Positions 48,797 through 57,922 are shown, counted from the stretch's first letter. The stretch is DNA of 64,000 bases from JBBQXK01 sp038209775 (GCA_038209775.1 JBBQXK010000014.1:10877-74876); one strand, 5' to 3'. A program made the numbers and translations. Notes: generated from the letters alone by a model not told the origin.

Positions 48797-49570
48797 TTAC
48801 AGCGCGCGGTCAAGGTGGGTATAGCCGCCATCGACGAACAGCCATTGCCCGGTGGTGTGCCCCGACCGTGGGGATAACGCGAACACCACAGCATCGGCAA
48901 TCTCGCGGTCGGTGGTCATGCGGCGGCCGAGGGGGATGCGCGCCTCGATCCGGGTGCGTTCGGCGGCGGGGTCGGCGGTGGACGACAGCCACGCCGCATA
49001 CATCGGCGTCATCACCTCGGCGGGGATCACGGCGTTGACGCGCACGCCGTGGGGGGCCAGTGCCGCCGCCCATTCCCGCGTCAGGCCCAGTTGTGCGGCC
49101 TTGGCGGCGACATAGGCCGAGGTTGACCCCTGTCCGGTCACGGCGGTTTTGGAGCTGATGTTGACGATGGCACCCTGTGCGGCCTTCAGATCGCCCTCAA
49201 ACAGATGTGCCAGGGTGTAGTAGTGGGTCAGGTTCCGGTCGAGCGAGGCACGGAACGCCTCGGGCCCCGCCGCCAGCCCGACGCCGTCATTCGCGCCTGC
49301 ATTGTTCACAAGGCCCGAGATCGACCCCCATCCGGCGCGCACCTCTGCCGCCGCTGCCCGGCAGGCGGCGTCGGTCGAAAGGTCGGCCAGCACGACCCCG
49401 GCCCTTGGCGACAGGCGGCGCAGTGTTTCAATGAAACCGGCATCCGGGGGCCTGCGTGTCACGATCACCGGCACTGCGCCCTCTTCGGCCAACACAAGCG
49501 AGATTGCTCCGCCGATCCCCGAACCGCCGCCGGTGACGACGACCACCTTGCCTTGCAGGTACAGGTCCAT
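48797..49570 (-). CDS. Short-chain dehydrogenase/reductase
   Basis: A 257-residue NAD(P)-dependent oxidoreductase: VVVVTGGGSGIGGAISL (TGxxxGxG), LVNNAGAND (NNAG), ISSKTAVTG and the catalytic Tyr/Lys in YVAAKAAQLGL (YxxxK as AYVAAKA), with C-terminal GQWLFVDGGYTHLD. Start MDLYLQGKVV is like sugar (L-fucose-type) SDRs; substrate unknown. Stop is 186 bases before rpsA, and it starts two bases after the capsule-type gene ends, so those two form a pair. Confidence 0.88.
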   Translation of the reverse strand: MDLYLQGKVVVVTGGGSGIGGAISLVLAEEGAVPVIVTRRPPDAGFIETLRRLSPRAGVVLADLSTDAACRAAAAEVRAGWGSISGLVNNAGANDGVGLAAGPEAFRASLDRNLTHYYTLAHLFEGDLKAAQGAIVNISSKTAVTGQGSTSAYVAAKAAQLGLTREWAAALAPHGVRVNAVIPAEVMTPMYAAWLSSTADPAAERTRIEARIPLGRRMTTDREIADAVVFALSPRSGHTTGQWLFVDGGYTHLDRAL

Positions 49571-49571
49571 G

Positions 49572-50534
49572 CTAGCCCCCGATCCCCAGCCGTTCCGCCG
49601 GAAACCCGGCCTCTGCCATGATCGCCAGTGCCTTGTCGGCAAACCTTGGCCCTTCGACGTTCAGGCAATTGCGCCCGAAATACCAGCTGAGATACTGCGC
49701 AAACCCCTCGGGCGGTCGCGCCAGTGCCGCCGACAGCGCCGCCGGAAATGTGGCGGGATCGACGACGGTCTCGGCGAAATGGTGGAAATCCGACGGCCCG
49801 AACAGGATCGCGGGCTTGCGGTGCAGGAACCCCTCCAGCGCCACGGCAGAGTTGAACGATACCGTCACCGCACAGGCCGCAAGCAAGTCGTGCAGATTGG
49901 CCGAACAGGCAGTCACCCCCGGCACCCGGGCAATCACCGCCAGATCATGCGCGATGGCGAGGGGGTGCGGCTTGGCCAGAACCGGGCGCGCGCCGGCCCC
50001 GGCCTGCACGGCCCGCAGCATTACTTCGGGCGCACAATGGGCGAGGCCCCGGTCCTGTGGCAGCGTGCCTTGCATGAACACCGCGATGCAGCCGCGCGGC
50101 AGGTTGGCGATAGCGGCCTCTTGCGTATGCCGTGACCGGCGCGGGGTCACCCAGCGGGTGCGCAGGTCTGCCAGCAGTGCCATCGCGGGTTTGACGGGTA
50201 CCGAACGGCGGTCATAGGCGCGCGCACCGATGCTGCTTTCGGCCAGAACGCCGGCAGCATCGAGATGCCAGTAGGGCGGCAGATAGGCCATCGTCGTGTT
50301 CAGAACGCCCGGGCCCCGTACCCGCCCGTTCTCGATGATGTGCAGGTTGCCGTCGGCATAGGCCCCGGCATCGCCGCCGTCAAAGGGCAAGAGCCTGCGG
50401 TCGCGCACCTCGATCACAGCCCCCCTTGGGCGCAGCAGGTCGGCCAGACGGGCAAAGATGCGCAGATGGCCGATGGTGGCGAAATCCTGCAGATACCGGC
50501 GCGGCAGGTGAAAGATGATCCTGGCGTCAGCCAT
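49572..50534 (-). CDS. Capsule-polysaccharide-synthesis-like glycosyltransferase
   Basis: A 320-residue protein resembling the KpsC/KpsS capsule synthesis domain (GT-B-like beta-Kdo transferases): central RGCIAVFMQGTLPQDRG, then AKPHPLAIAHDL (HP motif), HDLLAACAVTVSFNSAVALEGFLHRKPAILFG, the typical C-terminal block with Ser/Glu for nucleotide-sugar binding. A role in surface glycan assembly fits the nearby sulfotransferase and branching glycosyltransferase. Starts 8 bases inside the 3' end of cmk. Confidence 0.7.
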   Translation of the reverse strand: MADARIIFHLPRRYLQDFATIGHLRIFARLADLLRPRGAVIEVRDRRLLPFDGGDAGAYADGNLHIIENGRVRGPGVLNTTMAYLPPYWHLDAAGVLAESSIGARAYDRRSVPVKPAMALLADLRTRWVTPRRSRHTQEAAIANLPRGCIAVFMQGTLPQDRGLAHCAPEVMLRAVQAGAGARPVLAKPHPLAIAHDLAVIARVPGVTACSANLHDLLAACAVTVSFNSAVALEGFLHRKPAILFGPSDFHHFAETVVDPATFPAALSAALARPPEGFAQYLSWYFGRNCLNVEGPRFADKALAIMAEAGFPAERLGIGG

Positions 50535-51141
50535 CGCGGGCCAGTGCCAGATGAATGGCGGCACTGGCCCGCGCAATTGCTTCCTCGACGCCCATCTCGG
50601 TGGTGTCCAGCACCAGTGCATCCGCCGCCGCGCGCAAGGGCGCGTCGGCGCGGCCCATGTCGCGGGCATCGCGTTCCAGCACCTCGGCCAACACCCGGGC
50701 CGGATTGCCCCCCACCTCCAGCCAGCGGCGGTGCGCGCGCGTCTTGGCGCTGGCGGTGACGTACAGCTTTACCTCCGCCTCGGGGCAGATCACCGTGCCG
50801 ATGTCGCGCCCATCCAGAACCGCACCGCCCGGTTGGCGTGCGAAGCGGCGCTGGAAATCGGTCAGTGCGGCGCGCACGGCGGGAATCGCCGCGACCCTGC
50901 TTGCAGCCTCTCCTGCCGCCATGCTGCGCAGATCGTCGCGGGCAAGATCGCCGGGGGTCAGCGTCCCGGCTGCCAGAACGGGGTCGCCTCCCTTGGCCCC
51001 CACGGCCCGGTACAACAGCCCTGTGTCCAGATGCTGAAACCCGAACGCGGTCGCAATCGCCCGGGCAATCGTGCCCTTGCCCGCCGCCGCCGGCCCGTCG
51101 ATGGCCACGGTGAACACGGCCTCGCCCTCAAGCCCCTTCAC
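50527..51141 (-). CDS. cmk: Cytidylate kinase
   Basis: Phosphorylates CMP/dCMP. The 204-residue protein has P-loop AIDGPAAAGKGTIARAI, HLDTGLLYRAV, LDGRDIGTVICPEA and RDARDMGRADAPL. GTG 51141 (VKGLEGEAVFTVAIDG) was chosen since upstream codons run into a dispersed repeat. Usually sits next to rpsA; here the capsule-type and SDR genes lie between, all on one strand. 3' end overlaps the next gene by 8 bases. Confidence 0.94.
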   Translation of the reverse strand: MKGLEGEAVFTVAIDGPAAAGKGTIARAIATAFGFQHLDTGLLYRAVGAKGGDPVLAAGTLTPGDLARDDLRSMAAGEAASRVAAIPAVRAALTDFQRRFARQPGGAVLDGRDIGTVICPEAEVKLYVTASAKTRAHRRWLEVGGNPARVLAEVLERDARDMGRADAPLRAAADALVLDTTEMGVEEAIARASAAIHLALARDG

Positions 51142-51152
51142 GACCCCTGCCC

Positions 51153-51207
51153 CTTCATCTTTGCACAAATACTCCACGGGGGGTCCGGGGGGTGTGAAAC
51201 CCCCCGG
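51153..51207 (-). repeat. Composite hairpin/TATTT dispersed repeat, copy E
   Basis: On the - strand: stem CCGGGGGG / CCCCCCGG with a 7-base loop (51185-51207), then CCCCGTGGAGTATTTGTGCA and AAGATGAAG (51153-51183), ending only 11 bases before the cmk start codon. This copy therefore lies in the cmk leader, downstream of the sulfotransferase gene. Confidence 0.8.
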
Positions 51208-51229
51208 TCCTGCCGGTCGTGGCACTCAC

Positions 51230-52048
51230 CTACTCCCCCAGTTTCGCGTGAACCTCGTCCAGATCGACCGGGCCCTTGGCCATCTTGCTGGCCGGATTGT
51301 CGAAGTCATAGCGGAACAACTGGAAATCCTTCTTGTAGACCTCCCACATCAGATGCCGCGACAGGTCGTCGAAATAGGCCTCGACGGGGTGTTCGCGCTT
51401 CGGCCCATGGCCTTCGCTTTCGTTGAAGCGGGGCATTGTTGACAGCTCGATGGGGTGCTTCACCGTGATATGGTCCAGCACGTCCTGCATGCCTGCGTTG
51501 AAATCCTCGGTGAAAAAGATCCGGTCATACCGCCCGCCGTTGACGATGAAGGTCGAGATGTGGCCCGACATCGCCGACCAGTGGATATCGGGTTCCATCG
51601 GTTTGCGGAACCGGATGGTGTCGCGCACGAACAGCAGGAACCGGCGGAAACTGGCAATCTGGTCAAAGGGTTCGCGCCCGTCGGGGCCGCCCACCTCGAC
51701 CCCGTATTTCTGCACCAGCATCGGCACGAGGTTCCCGCGATAGCGTTTGCCGTTGCGCTGGACGCCGCAGATCTTGTCAAAGAACGACGACAGCACCCGC
51801 GTATAGGGGTTGCGCACGCAGGTGAAGGCAAAGGTCTGGTGCCCCTTGACCGCGCGTTCGATCAGGGGCTGGCTGTCCTCACGCGCCCATTTGTGCAGGC
51901 CCGTGGTGGCATCATGGATGTCGCCGTCGAAGAACCGGCCATGGTCGGACTGGAACATTACCTGCCCGATGGTCGAGCAGGCGCATTTGGGCACGACGCG
52001 GTAAACGACGCTTTCGCTCTCGGTCATCCAGGTGCCGGGAAATCCCAT
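51230..52048 (-). CDS. Sulfotransferase family protein
   Basis: A 272-residue PAPS-dependent sulfotransferase-like protein. The 5'-phosphosulfate loop is YRVVPKCACSTIGQVMF (family PKxACSTI form), the 3'-phosphate site FTCVRNPYTRVLSSFFDKI. This is the sulfotransferase family 2 layout that acts on glycans in the Golgi of animals and on surface sugars in marine and freshwater bacteria. The neighbouring glycosyltransferase supports a surface-polysaccharide target. ATG 52048; upstream frame to 52093 lacks similarity. Confidence 0.82.
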   Translation of the reverse strand: MGFPGTWMTESESVVYRVVPKCACSTIGQVMFQSDHGRFFDGDIHDATTGLHKWAREDSQPLIERAVKGHQTFAFTCVRNPYTRVLSSFFDKICGVQRNGKRYRGNLVPMLVQKYGVEVGGPDGREPFDQIASFRRFLLFVRDTIRFRKPMEPDIHWSAMSGHISTFIVNGGRYDRIFFTEDFNAGMQDVLDHITVKHPIELSTMPRFNESEGHGPKREHPVEAYFDDLSRHLMWEVYKKDFQLFRYDFDNPASKMAKGPVDLDEVHAKLGE

Positions 52049-52172
52049 CTGTTCCTCCGTAGCCGCAGTGCCGGGCGTGGCAGACACAAGCAAACAAACT
52101 CTGTCTTTTCAATGACCGATAAAGCAGTTTAGGGAAAGAATACCGTCGTCACAGCGTGAAGAGTTTCCCCGG

Positions 52173-53750
52173 ATGGCCAGGATCGCCTACATTCTTCTGT
52201 GCCACAAGGATGCCGAGGGCGTCGTGGCGCAGGCGCGGCGGCTGACGGCGGCGGGCGATTATGTCGCCATCCACTTTGACGGCAACGCCAACCCCGAGGA
52301 TTTTGAGCGTATCCGTGCAGCACTTTCGCCGAATGCCGGGGTGACGTTTACCAAGCGGCGGGTCAAATGCGGCTGGGGGGCGTGGTCGCTGGTCGAGGCG
52401 TCGTTGCTGGCGGTGCGGGCGGCGGTGGCGGCGTTTCCGCGGGCCACGCATTTCTACATGCTGTCGGGTGACTGCATGCCGATCAAGTCGGCCGAGTATG
52501 CCCATGCGTTCCTTGACCGCGAGGATGTGGACTATGTCGAAAGCTTTGATTTCTTCAAATCCGACTGGATCAAGACCGGCATCAAGGAAGAACGCCTGAT
52601 CTACCGCCACTGGTTCAATGAGCGCAACACCAAGGCGCTGTTCTATGCCTCGATGAACCTGCAAAAGCGGCTGGGTCTGTCGCGGCGGGTTCCGGCGGAT
52701 ATTCAGGTGCAGATCGGCAGCCAGTGGTGGTGCCTGCGCCGCCGCACGGTTGAGGCGCTGTTGCGGTTCTGCGCCGAGCGGCGCGACGTGATGCGGTTTT
52801 TCAGGACCACATGGATCCCGGACGAGACATTCTTTCAGACCCTGGTGCGCCATCTGGTGCCCGAGGCCGAGATCCAGACGCGGACGCTGACCTTTCTGAT
52901 CTTCAGCGATTACGGGATGCCGGTCACGTTCTACAACGATCACTATGACCTGCTCTTGTCGCAGGACTATCTTTTCGCGCGCAAGATCAGCCCCGACGCG
53001 ATGGACCTGAAGCAGCGGCTGGGGCAGTTGTATTCCGCAACCGGCGTCGATTTCCCGATCTCGGGCGAGGGGCGGAGCTTGTTCCAGTTCCTGACGGGCC
53101 GTGGCCGGATCGGCCGCCGCTTTGCGCCGCGCTTCTGGGAGACTGAGTCCAGCCTTGGGCGTGAGCGGACGCTGTTGATGGTCATCTCCAAGAAATGGCA
53201 TGTGGCCAAGCGGCTGGTCGAGCGGGTGCGGCAGGAGGCGGGGCTGCCGGCGGTGGATTACCTGTTCAACGAGGCGTCCTGTCCGCTGCCCGATCTGGGC
53301 GGTATCCAGACCACTCTGGAAAAGCGCACGCGCCACCGCCGCGCGCTGGTGCGGATGCTGTTCGACTGGTGGCAGTCCGATACGCTGGTGTTGTGCATCG
53401 ACCCCGCGAACGTCGACCTCATGCGCGATTTCGCCAGTGACAAGGCGCGCACGCGGTTTCTGGAGATCGACTGTTTGCTGACCGACGATTATCTGATCGG
53501 CCACGCGCGCCGGGTGGGGCTGGCCGGCGAGCGGACCCCGGGCGAGGTTCTGGACCGGCTGTTGCCGACGATCCGCTATGACGTGCGGTTTGAGTCCGAC
53601 CGCATCCGTGACGCCGATTTCGCGGGGCTGTCGCGCATCCGTGAAGGCGCGTCGGTTGACGAGAATACGGCGGCGCTGGCGGGGTTTCTGGGGCTGTCGC
53701 CCGAAGTTGCCCGCCGCATCGCGGACACGCCGCATCTGTTTGCCGACTGA
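52173..53750 (+). CDS. Core-2/I-branching-type glycosyltransferase with C-terminal DUF5928-like domain
   Basis: A 525-residue protein. Residues 1-290 match the GT14 beta-1,6-N-acetylglucosaminyltransferase fold: AYILLCHKD, YVAIHFDGNAN, KCGWGAWSLVEASLLAV, HFYMLSGDCMPIKS, GSQWWCLRRRTVEALL and WIPDETFFQTLV. The rest (300-525) has no assigned activity and looks like the domain labelled DUF5928 in Rhodobacterales. Divergent from the sulfotransferase with a 124-bp shared leader, suggesting joint control and a joint product, a branched sulfated surface glycan (inference). Confidence 0.82.
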   Translation: MARIAYILLCHKDAEGVVAQARRLTAAGDYVAIHFDGNANPEDFERIRAALSPNAGVTFTKRRVKCGWGAWSLVEASLLAVRAAVAAFPRATHFYMLSGDCMPIKSAEYAHAFLDREDVDYVESFDFFKSDWIKTGIKEERLIYRHWFNERNTKALFYASMNLQKRLGLSRRVPADIQVQIGSQWWCLRRRTVEALLRFCAERRDVMRFFRTTWIPDETFFQTLVRHLVPEAEIQTRTLTFLIFSDYGMPVTFYNDHYDLLLSQDYLFARKISPDAMDLKQRLGQLYSATGVDFPISGEGRSLFQFLTGRGRIGRRFAPRFWETESSLGRERTLLMVISKKWHVAKRLVERVRQEAGLPAVDYLFNEASCPLPDLGGIQTTLEKRTRHRRALVRMLFDWWQSDTLVLCIDPANVDLMRDFASDKARTRFLEIDCLLTDDYLIGHARRVGLAGERTPGEVLDRLLPTIRYDVRFESDRIRDADFAGLSRIREGASVDENTAALAGFLGLSPEVARRIADTPHLFAD

Positions 53751-53768
53751 CCCCGGGGGATTGCCGAT

Positions 53769-54146
53769 ATGGCCTATGTCTATGACGATACGAACATCTT
53801 TGCCCGCATCCTGCGCGGCGAGATACCGAACAAGACGGTGCTGGAGACGGCGCATACGCTGGCCTTCCACGACATCCGCCCGCAGGCCCCGGTGCATGTG
53901 ATGGTCGTCCCGAAGGGCCGCTATGTGTGCTTTGACCATTTCGCAGCCGAGGCGAGTGCGGCGGAACTGGTCGATTTCCACCGCGCGGCGGCGGAGGTTT
54001 GCGGGATGCTGGGGGTCAGTCCGGGCGCGGGCGGGGGCGGGTTCCGGGTGATCGGCAATGCGGGCGAGGCGGCGATGCAGGAAGTGCCGCATTACCATCT
54101 GCACATTCTGGGCGGGCGGGTTCTGGGGCCGCTGCTGGCGGGGTAG
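53769..54146 (+). CDS. HIT-family hydrolase
   Basis: A 125-residue histidine-triad nucleotide hydrolase (HINT-like, cleaving adenosine phosphoramidates). Family order is intact: NIFARILRGEIPNKTVLE, FHDIRPQAPVHVMVVPKG, FRVIGNAGEAAMQEVPHYHLHILGGR with the catalytic HYHLHI triad. Starts 18 bases after the glycosyltransferase and is likely co-transcribed. Confidence 0.93.
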   Translation: MAYVYDDTNIFARILRGEIPNKTVLETAHTLAFHDIRPQAPVHVMVVPKGRYVCFDHFAAEASAAELVDFHRAAAEVCGMLGVSPGAGGGGFRVIGNAGEAAMQEVPHYHLHILGGRVLGPLLAG

Positions 54147-54220
54147 GAAAGCGCAAGGATCGGGTCGCTGGGGGGGCCGTTCGCGTGGCATCAGGCGGGG
54201 GACACCAGAGGAGTTCCGTC

Positions 54221-54685
54221 ATGACAATCCGTTTCCAGCCGATCCCGACCGACCTTGTCCGCGCCTTGCAGGCCGGCGCACCCGACGCCAACGGCCAGCC
54301 GCCCGAGCGGCATGTGGCGGAAGGTGGTGGCAATCCCTGTCGCCATTGTCTGGCCCTGATCCCCGAGGGCGCCGGGATGCTGGTGCTGGCGCATCGGCCG
54401 TTCCCTGCGCTGCAGCCCTATGCCGAGGTAGGGCCGATATTCTTGTGCGCCGATGCCTGTGCAGCGGGCGGGGGTGCGGCGTTGCCTGCGATGCTGTCCA
54501 GCGAGGACTATATCGTGCGGGGGTATTCCGACGGTGACCGGATCGTCTATGGCACTGGCGGCGTGGTCGCGACCGAGGCGATTGCGGCGCGGGCAGGGGC
54601 GTTGTTGGCCGATGCGCGGGTGGCCTATGTGCATGTGCGGTCGGCGCGGAACAACTGCTTTCAGGTGCGGGTCGAGCGGGTTTGA
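54221..54685 (+). CDS. DUF1203 protein
   Basis: A 154-residue cytoplasmic protein of DUF1203: PIPTDLVRALQAGAPDANGQPPERH, CRHCLALIPEGAGMLVLAHRPF, YAEVGPIFLC, YIVRGYSDGDRIVYGTG and a C-terminal VAYVHVRSARNNCFQVRVER. Two CxxC-like/isolated cysteines (NPCRHC, FLCADAC) suggest metal or redox function, unproven. AGAGGAGTTCCGTC precedes the ATG at 54221. Confidence 0.88.
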   Translation: MTIRFQPIPTDLVRALQAGAPDANGQPPERHVAEGGGNPCRHCLALIPEGAGMLVLAHRPFPALQPYAEVGPIFLCADACAAGGGAALPAMLSSEDYIVRGYSDGDRIVYGTGGVVATEAIAARAGALLADARVAYVHVRSARNNCFQVRVERV

Positions 54686-54695
54686 CGGGCAGGAG

Positions 54696-54750
54696 CGGGG
54701 GGACTCGCGCCCCCCGCACCCCCCGTGGGATATTTTTGGACAGAAAAAGT
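54696..54750 (+). repeat. Composite hairpin/TATTT dispersed repeat, copy F (diverged)
   Basis: Stem CGGGGGG / CCCCCCG with 7-base loop (54696-54716), then CCCCGTGGGATATTTTTGGA and CAGAAAAAG, between the convergent DUF1203 and pyrD genes. The 3' half has drifted from CAAAGATGAA. Confidence 0.65.
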
Positions 54751-54756
54751 GGGGCG

Positions 54757-55815
54757 TCAGAGCCAGCCGTCCCGACCAGTGCCGGTGGCGGCGGTGACGT
54801 TGGCGTGTCCGTCGCGGGCGAGGAGGTCGTCAAGGCCGCGGGCGATGCGGGCGGCGAGGGACAGGCCGCGGTAGGCGAGGGCGGTGTAGAGTTGCACCGC
54901 CGAGGCCCCGGCGCGGATTTTCGCGTAGGCGTCTTCGGGCGAGGCGATGCCGCCGACGCCAATCAGGGGCAGTTTGCCGTTTGTGAGGTGCGAGAGTTTC
55001 GCGAGGACACGGGTCGAACGCTGGAACAGGGGCGCGCCGGAGAGGCCGCCGGTTTCGGTGCGATGAAGGCTGGTCAGGCCTTCGCGTGACAGGGTGGTGT
55101 TGGTGGCGACGATGCCCGAAAGGCCTGCGGTCTGGGCGACGTCGGCGATGGCGGCAAGGTCGTCGTCGGTGAGGTCGGGGGCGATTTTCAGGAACACCGG
55201 GATCGGGCGGGCGAGGTCGGCGTTGGCTGCCATGACGCCTGCGAGGAGGGCGGCGAGGGCCGCCGGGCCCTGCAGGTCGCGCAGGCGTTCGGTGTTGGGG
55301 GAGGAGACGTTGACGGTGGCGAAATCGACATGTGCGCCACAGGTGGCGAGGACCGAGGCAAAATCGGCGGCGCGGTTGGCTGATGTCTTGTTGGCGCCGA
55401 GGTTGAGGCCGACGGGGATGCCCCGGGGCCGCCGGGCTAGACGCGCTGCGATGGTCTGAGCGCCTTGGTTATTGAAGCCGAAGCGGTTGATTGCCGCGCG
55501 GTCCTGTTCCAGGCGGAACAGGCGGGGGGCGGGGTTTCCATCTTGTGGCAGGGGGGTCGCGGCCCCCACCTCGACAAAGCCGAAGCCTGCGCGCGACAGG
55601 GGGCCGATGGCCACGGCGTTCTTGTCGAAGCCTGCGGCGAGGCCGATGGGGTTGGGCAGGGACAACCCCGCGACGGTGGTGGCAAGGCGGGGCGAGGTGA
55701 CCGGGCCGGGCATTGGTGCGAGGCCCGCGCGCAGGGCCAGAAGCGACAGGTCATGGGCGCGTTCGGGATCAAGGCGGTGCAGAAGGGCGAGGCCCGCCCG
55801 TTCCGTCAGGCTCAC
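54757..55815 (-). CDS. pyrD: Dihydroorotate dehydrogenase (quinone), class 2
   Basis: Membrane-associated flavoenzyme of pyrimidine synthesis that passes electrons to quinone. The 352-residue protein has the class 2 N-terminal helix (ERAGLALLHRLDPERAHDLSL), NPIGLAAGFDKNA, PQDGNPAPRLFRL, NRFGFNNQG, NVSSPNTERLRDLQ (catalytic Ser), FLKIAPDL, VATNTT and GVGGIASPEDA. GTG 55815 overlaps the DUF952 stop (GTGA). Confidence 0.96.
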   Translation of the reverse strand: MSLTERAGLALLHRLDPERAHDLSLLALRAGLAPMPGPVTSPRLATTVAGLSLPNPIGLAAGFDKNAVAIGPLSRAGFGFVEVGAATPLPQDGNPAPRLFRLEQDRAAINRFGFNNQGAQTIAARLARRPRGIPVGLNLGANKTSANRAADFASVLATCGAHVDFATVNVSSPNTERLRDLQGPAALAALLAGVMAANADLARPIPVFLKIAPDLTDDDLAAIADVAQTAGLSGIVATNTTLSREGLTSLHRTETGGLSGAPLFQRSTRVLAKLSHLTNGKLPLIGVGGIASPEDAYAKIRAGASAVQLYTALAYRGLSLAARIARGLDDLLARDGHANVTAATGTGRDGWL

Positions 55816-56168
55816 CTCTGGCTTTCCGCGAAGATATGCACTTCGGGGAAGATGTGGCCGCTGGCGCCGAGGGGCAGGGATTTGTCCCAGATCACATCGG
55901 TGCTGCGCAATTGGCGGTAGAGGTGGGGGAAAAGGGCACCGCCGCGCGACGGTTCCCACTTGAGGTCAGCGCGGAGGCGGTCGGCATCGACGGCCACCAG
56001 CACGAGGTCGCTTTCGGTGGCGAAATGGCGGGCGGCGGTTTCGGCGACCTGGGCGGCGGTCGAGAAATGGATGTAGCCATCGGCCAGATCGACGGGCGCG
56101 CCCAGCGTTTCACCGGCGGCGACAAGGGCGTTCCATTCGGGACGGCGAAAGATCTTGAAGATGAGCAT
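55812..56168 (-). CDS. DUF952 protein
   Basis: A 118-residue protein of DUF952, a small fold related to glutathione-S-transferase-free PARP-like (ADP-ribosyltransferase-like) domains: IFRRPEWNALVAAGE, DLADGYIHFSTAAQVAETAARHF, LVLVAVDADRL, RGGALFPHLYRQL. A regular upstream partner of pyrD in this family. ATG 56168 begins the conserved MLIFKIFRRPEW. Confidence 0.88.
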   Translation of the reverse strand: MLIFKIFRRPEWNALVAAGETLGAPVDLADGYIHFSTAAQVAETAARHFATESDLVLVAVDADRLRADLKWEPSRGGALFPHLYRQLRSTDVIWDKSLPLGASGHIFPEVHIFAESQR

Positions 56169-56327
56169 TCCGCCGTCATGCACCGCACCCGTGCCGTGGT
56201 CAATGCCCAAGGGCCGGGCAGTGGTCACCGAACGGTCATGCGACGGGGGTAGGGACGGGATCAGAGGTTGACTCGCACCGGCATGGGCCAAATTGTGACA
56301 GCATGCCGTCAGAAAAGGGGTTCCATC

Positions 56328-57896
56328 ATGCTGATCCGTCTTTTGTCATCGACTGCGTTCGTGCTGGCTGCGGGGGCGGCACAGGCCGACTATGCGCTGA
56401 CCATCCTGCACACCAACGATTTCCATGACAGGTATGAGCCGATCACCGGCAACGACAACACCTGTGCCCCCGAGGACAACGTGGCGGGCGAATGCTTTGG
56501 CGGGTCGGCGCGGCTGGTGACGGCGCTGGCCGAGGCGCGGGCGCGCAATCCCAACAACCTGCTGGTGGACGGCGGCGACCAGTTTCAGGGGACGCTGTTT
56601 TACACCCAGTACAAGGGCACGATGACCGCCGAGTTCATGAACAAGCTGGGCTATGACGCGATGACCGTGGGCAACCACGAGTTTGACGACGGCCCCGAGG
56701 TGCTGGCGGCGTTTGTGGCGGCGGTGCAGTTTCCGGTGCTGATGTCGAACGCCGATATCAGCGGCGAGCCGATTCTGGCGGGCAAGATCGCGAAATCGGT
56801 GGTGATCGAGCGGGACGGGCAGAAGATCGGGCTGATCGGCCTGACGCCGCAGGACACGAACGAACTGGCAAGCCCCGGCAAGAACGTGATCTTCACCGAG
56901 CCGGTGGGGGCGGTGCAGGCGCAGGTTGATCTGCTGACCGAAGCCGGGGTGAACAAGATCATCGTGCTGTCGCATTCGGGTTACGGCGTCGATCAGGTGG
57001 TGGCGGCGGGCACCACGGGGGTTGATGTGATTGTGGGCGGGCACAGCAACACGTTCCTGTCGAACACCAGCGAGGATGCAGAGGGGCCTTATCCGACGAT
57101 GGTGGGCACGACTGCCATCGTGTCGGCCTATGCCTATGGCAAGTATCTGGGAGAGTTGAACCTGGTGTTCAACGATGCGGGCGAAATCGTGACGGCCACG
57201 GGCGAACCCCTGATCATGGATGCCAAGGTGGCCGAGGATGCCGCGACCCTGGCGCGGATTGCCGAACTGGCGGTGCCGTTGGAAGAAATACGGACCCGCG
57301 TCGTCGCCGAATCGGCTGCGGAACTGGACGGGTCGCGCGACAATTGCCGGGCGGTCGAATGTGCCATGGGCAACATCATTGCCGAGGCGATGCTGGACCG
57401 GGTGCGCGATCAGGGGGTGACTATCGCGGTGCAGAACGGCGGGGGCGTGCGAGCAAGTATCGACGCGGGGCCGGTGACGATGGGCGAGGTGCTGACGGTG
57501 CTGCCGTTCCAGAACACGCTGTCGACGTTTCAGGTGGACGGCGCGACGGTGGTGGCTGCACTGGAAAACGGGGTGAGCCAGGTGGAAGAGGGGGCGGGCC
57601 GGTTTCTGCAGGTGGCGGGGCTGAAGTACACCTTTGATCTGGCGGCGCCCGCCGGTGCGCGGGTGTCGGACGTGATGGTGAATGACGGCGGCATCTGGGG
57701 ACCGCTGGACCCGGCCAAGGTCTATGGCCTGGTGTCCAACAACTATGTCCGTACTGGCGGCGACGGGTTCAGCATGTTCGTGGGTGCGGCCAACGCCTAT
57801 GACTTTGGCCCCGATCTTGCAGATGTGACTGCCGAATACATGGCGAAGGTCGGTCCGGTGTCGCCCGCGCTGGACGGACGCATCACCCGCAAGTAG
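56328..57896 (+). CDS. Periplasmic 5'-nucleotidase / UDP-sugar hydrolase
   Basis: Exported metallophosphoesterase of the UshA/NadN family that dephosphorylates extracellular nucleotides. The 522-residue protein has a signal peptide (1-20), metal motifs ILHTNDFHDRY, LLVDGGDQFQGT, VGNHEFDDG, VLSHSGYGVD and GGHSNTF, and a C-terminal substrate domain with NGGGVRASIDAG, FQNTLSTF and YVRTGGDGFSMF. ATG 56328 starts the signal peptide. Followed by a strong terminator. Confidence 0.93.
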   Translation: MLIRLLSSTAFVLAAGAAQADYALTILHTNDFHDRYEPITGNDNTCAPEDNVAGECFGGSARLVTALAEARARNPNNLLVDGGDQFQGTLFYTQYKGTMTAEFMNKLGYDAMTVGNHEFDDGPEVLAAFVAAVQFPVLMSNADISGEPILAGKIAKSVVIERDGQKIGLIGLTPQDTNELASPGKNVIFTEPVGAVQAQVDLLTEAGVNKIIVLSHSGYGVDQVVAAGTTGVDVIVGGHSNTFLSNTSEDAEGPYPTMVGTTAIVSAYAYGKYLGELNLVFNDAGEIVTATGEPLIMDAKVAEDAATLARIAELAVPLEEIRTRVVAESAAELDGSRDNCRAVECAMGNIIAEAMLDRVRDQGVTIAVQNGGGVRASIDAGPVTMGEVLTVLPFQNTLSTFQVDGATVVAALENGVSQVEEGAGRFLQVAGLKYTFDLAAPAGARVSDVMVNDGGIWGPLDPAKVYGLVSNNYVRTGGDGFSMFVGAANAYDFGPDLADVTAEYMAKVGPVSPALDGRITRK

Positions 57897-57922
57897 GATC
57901 GGGCAACTGGCGGTATCCAGAC

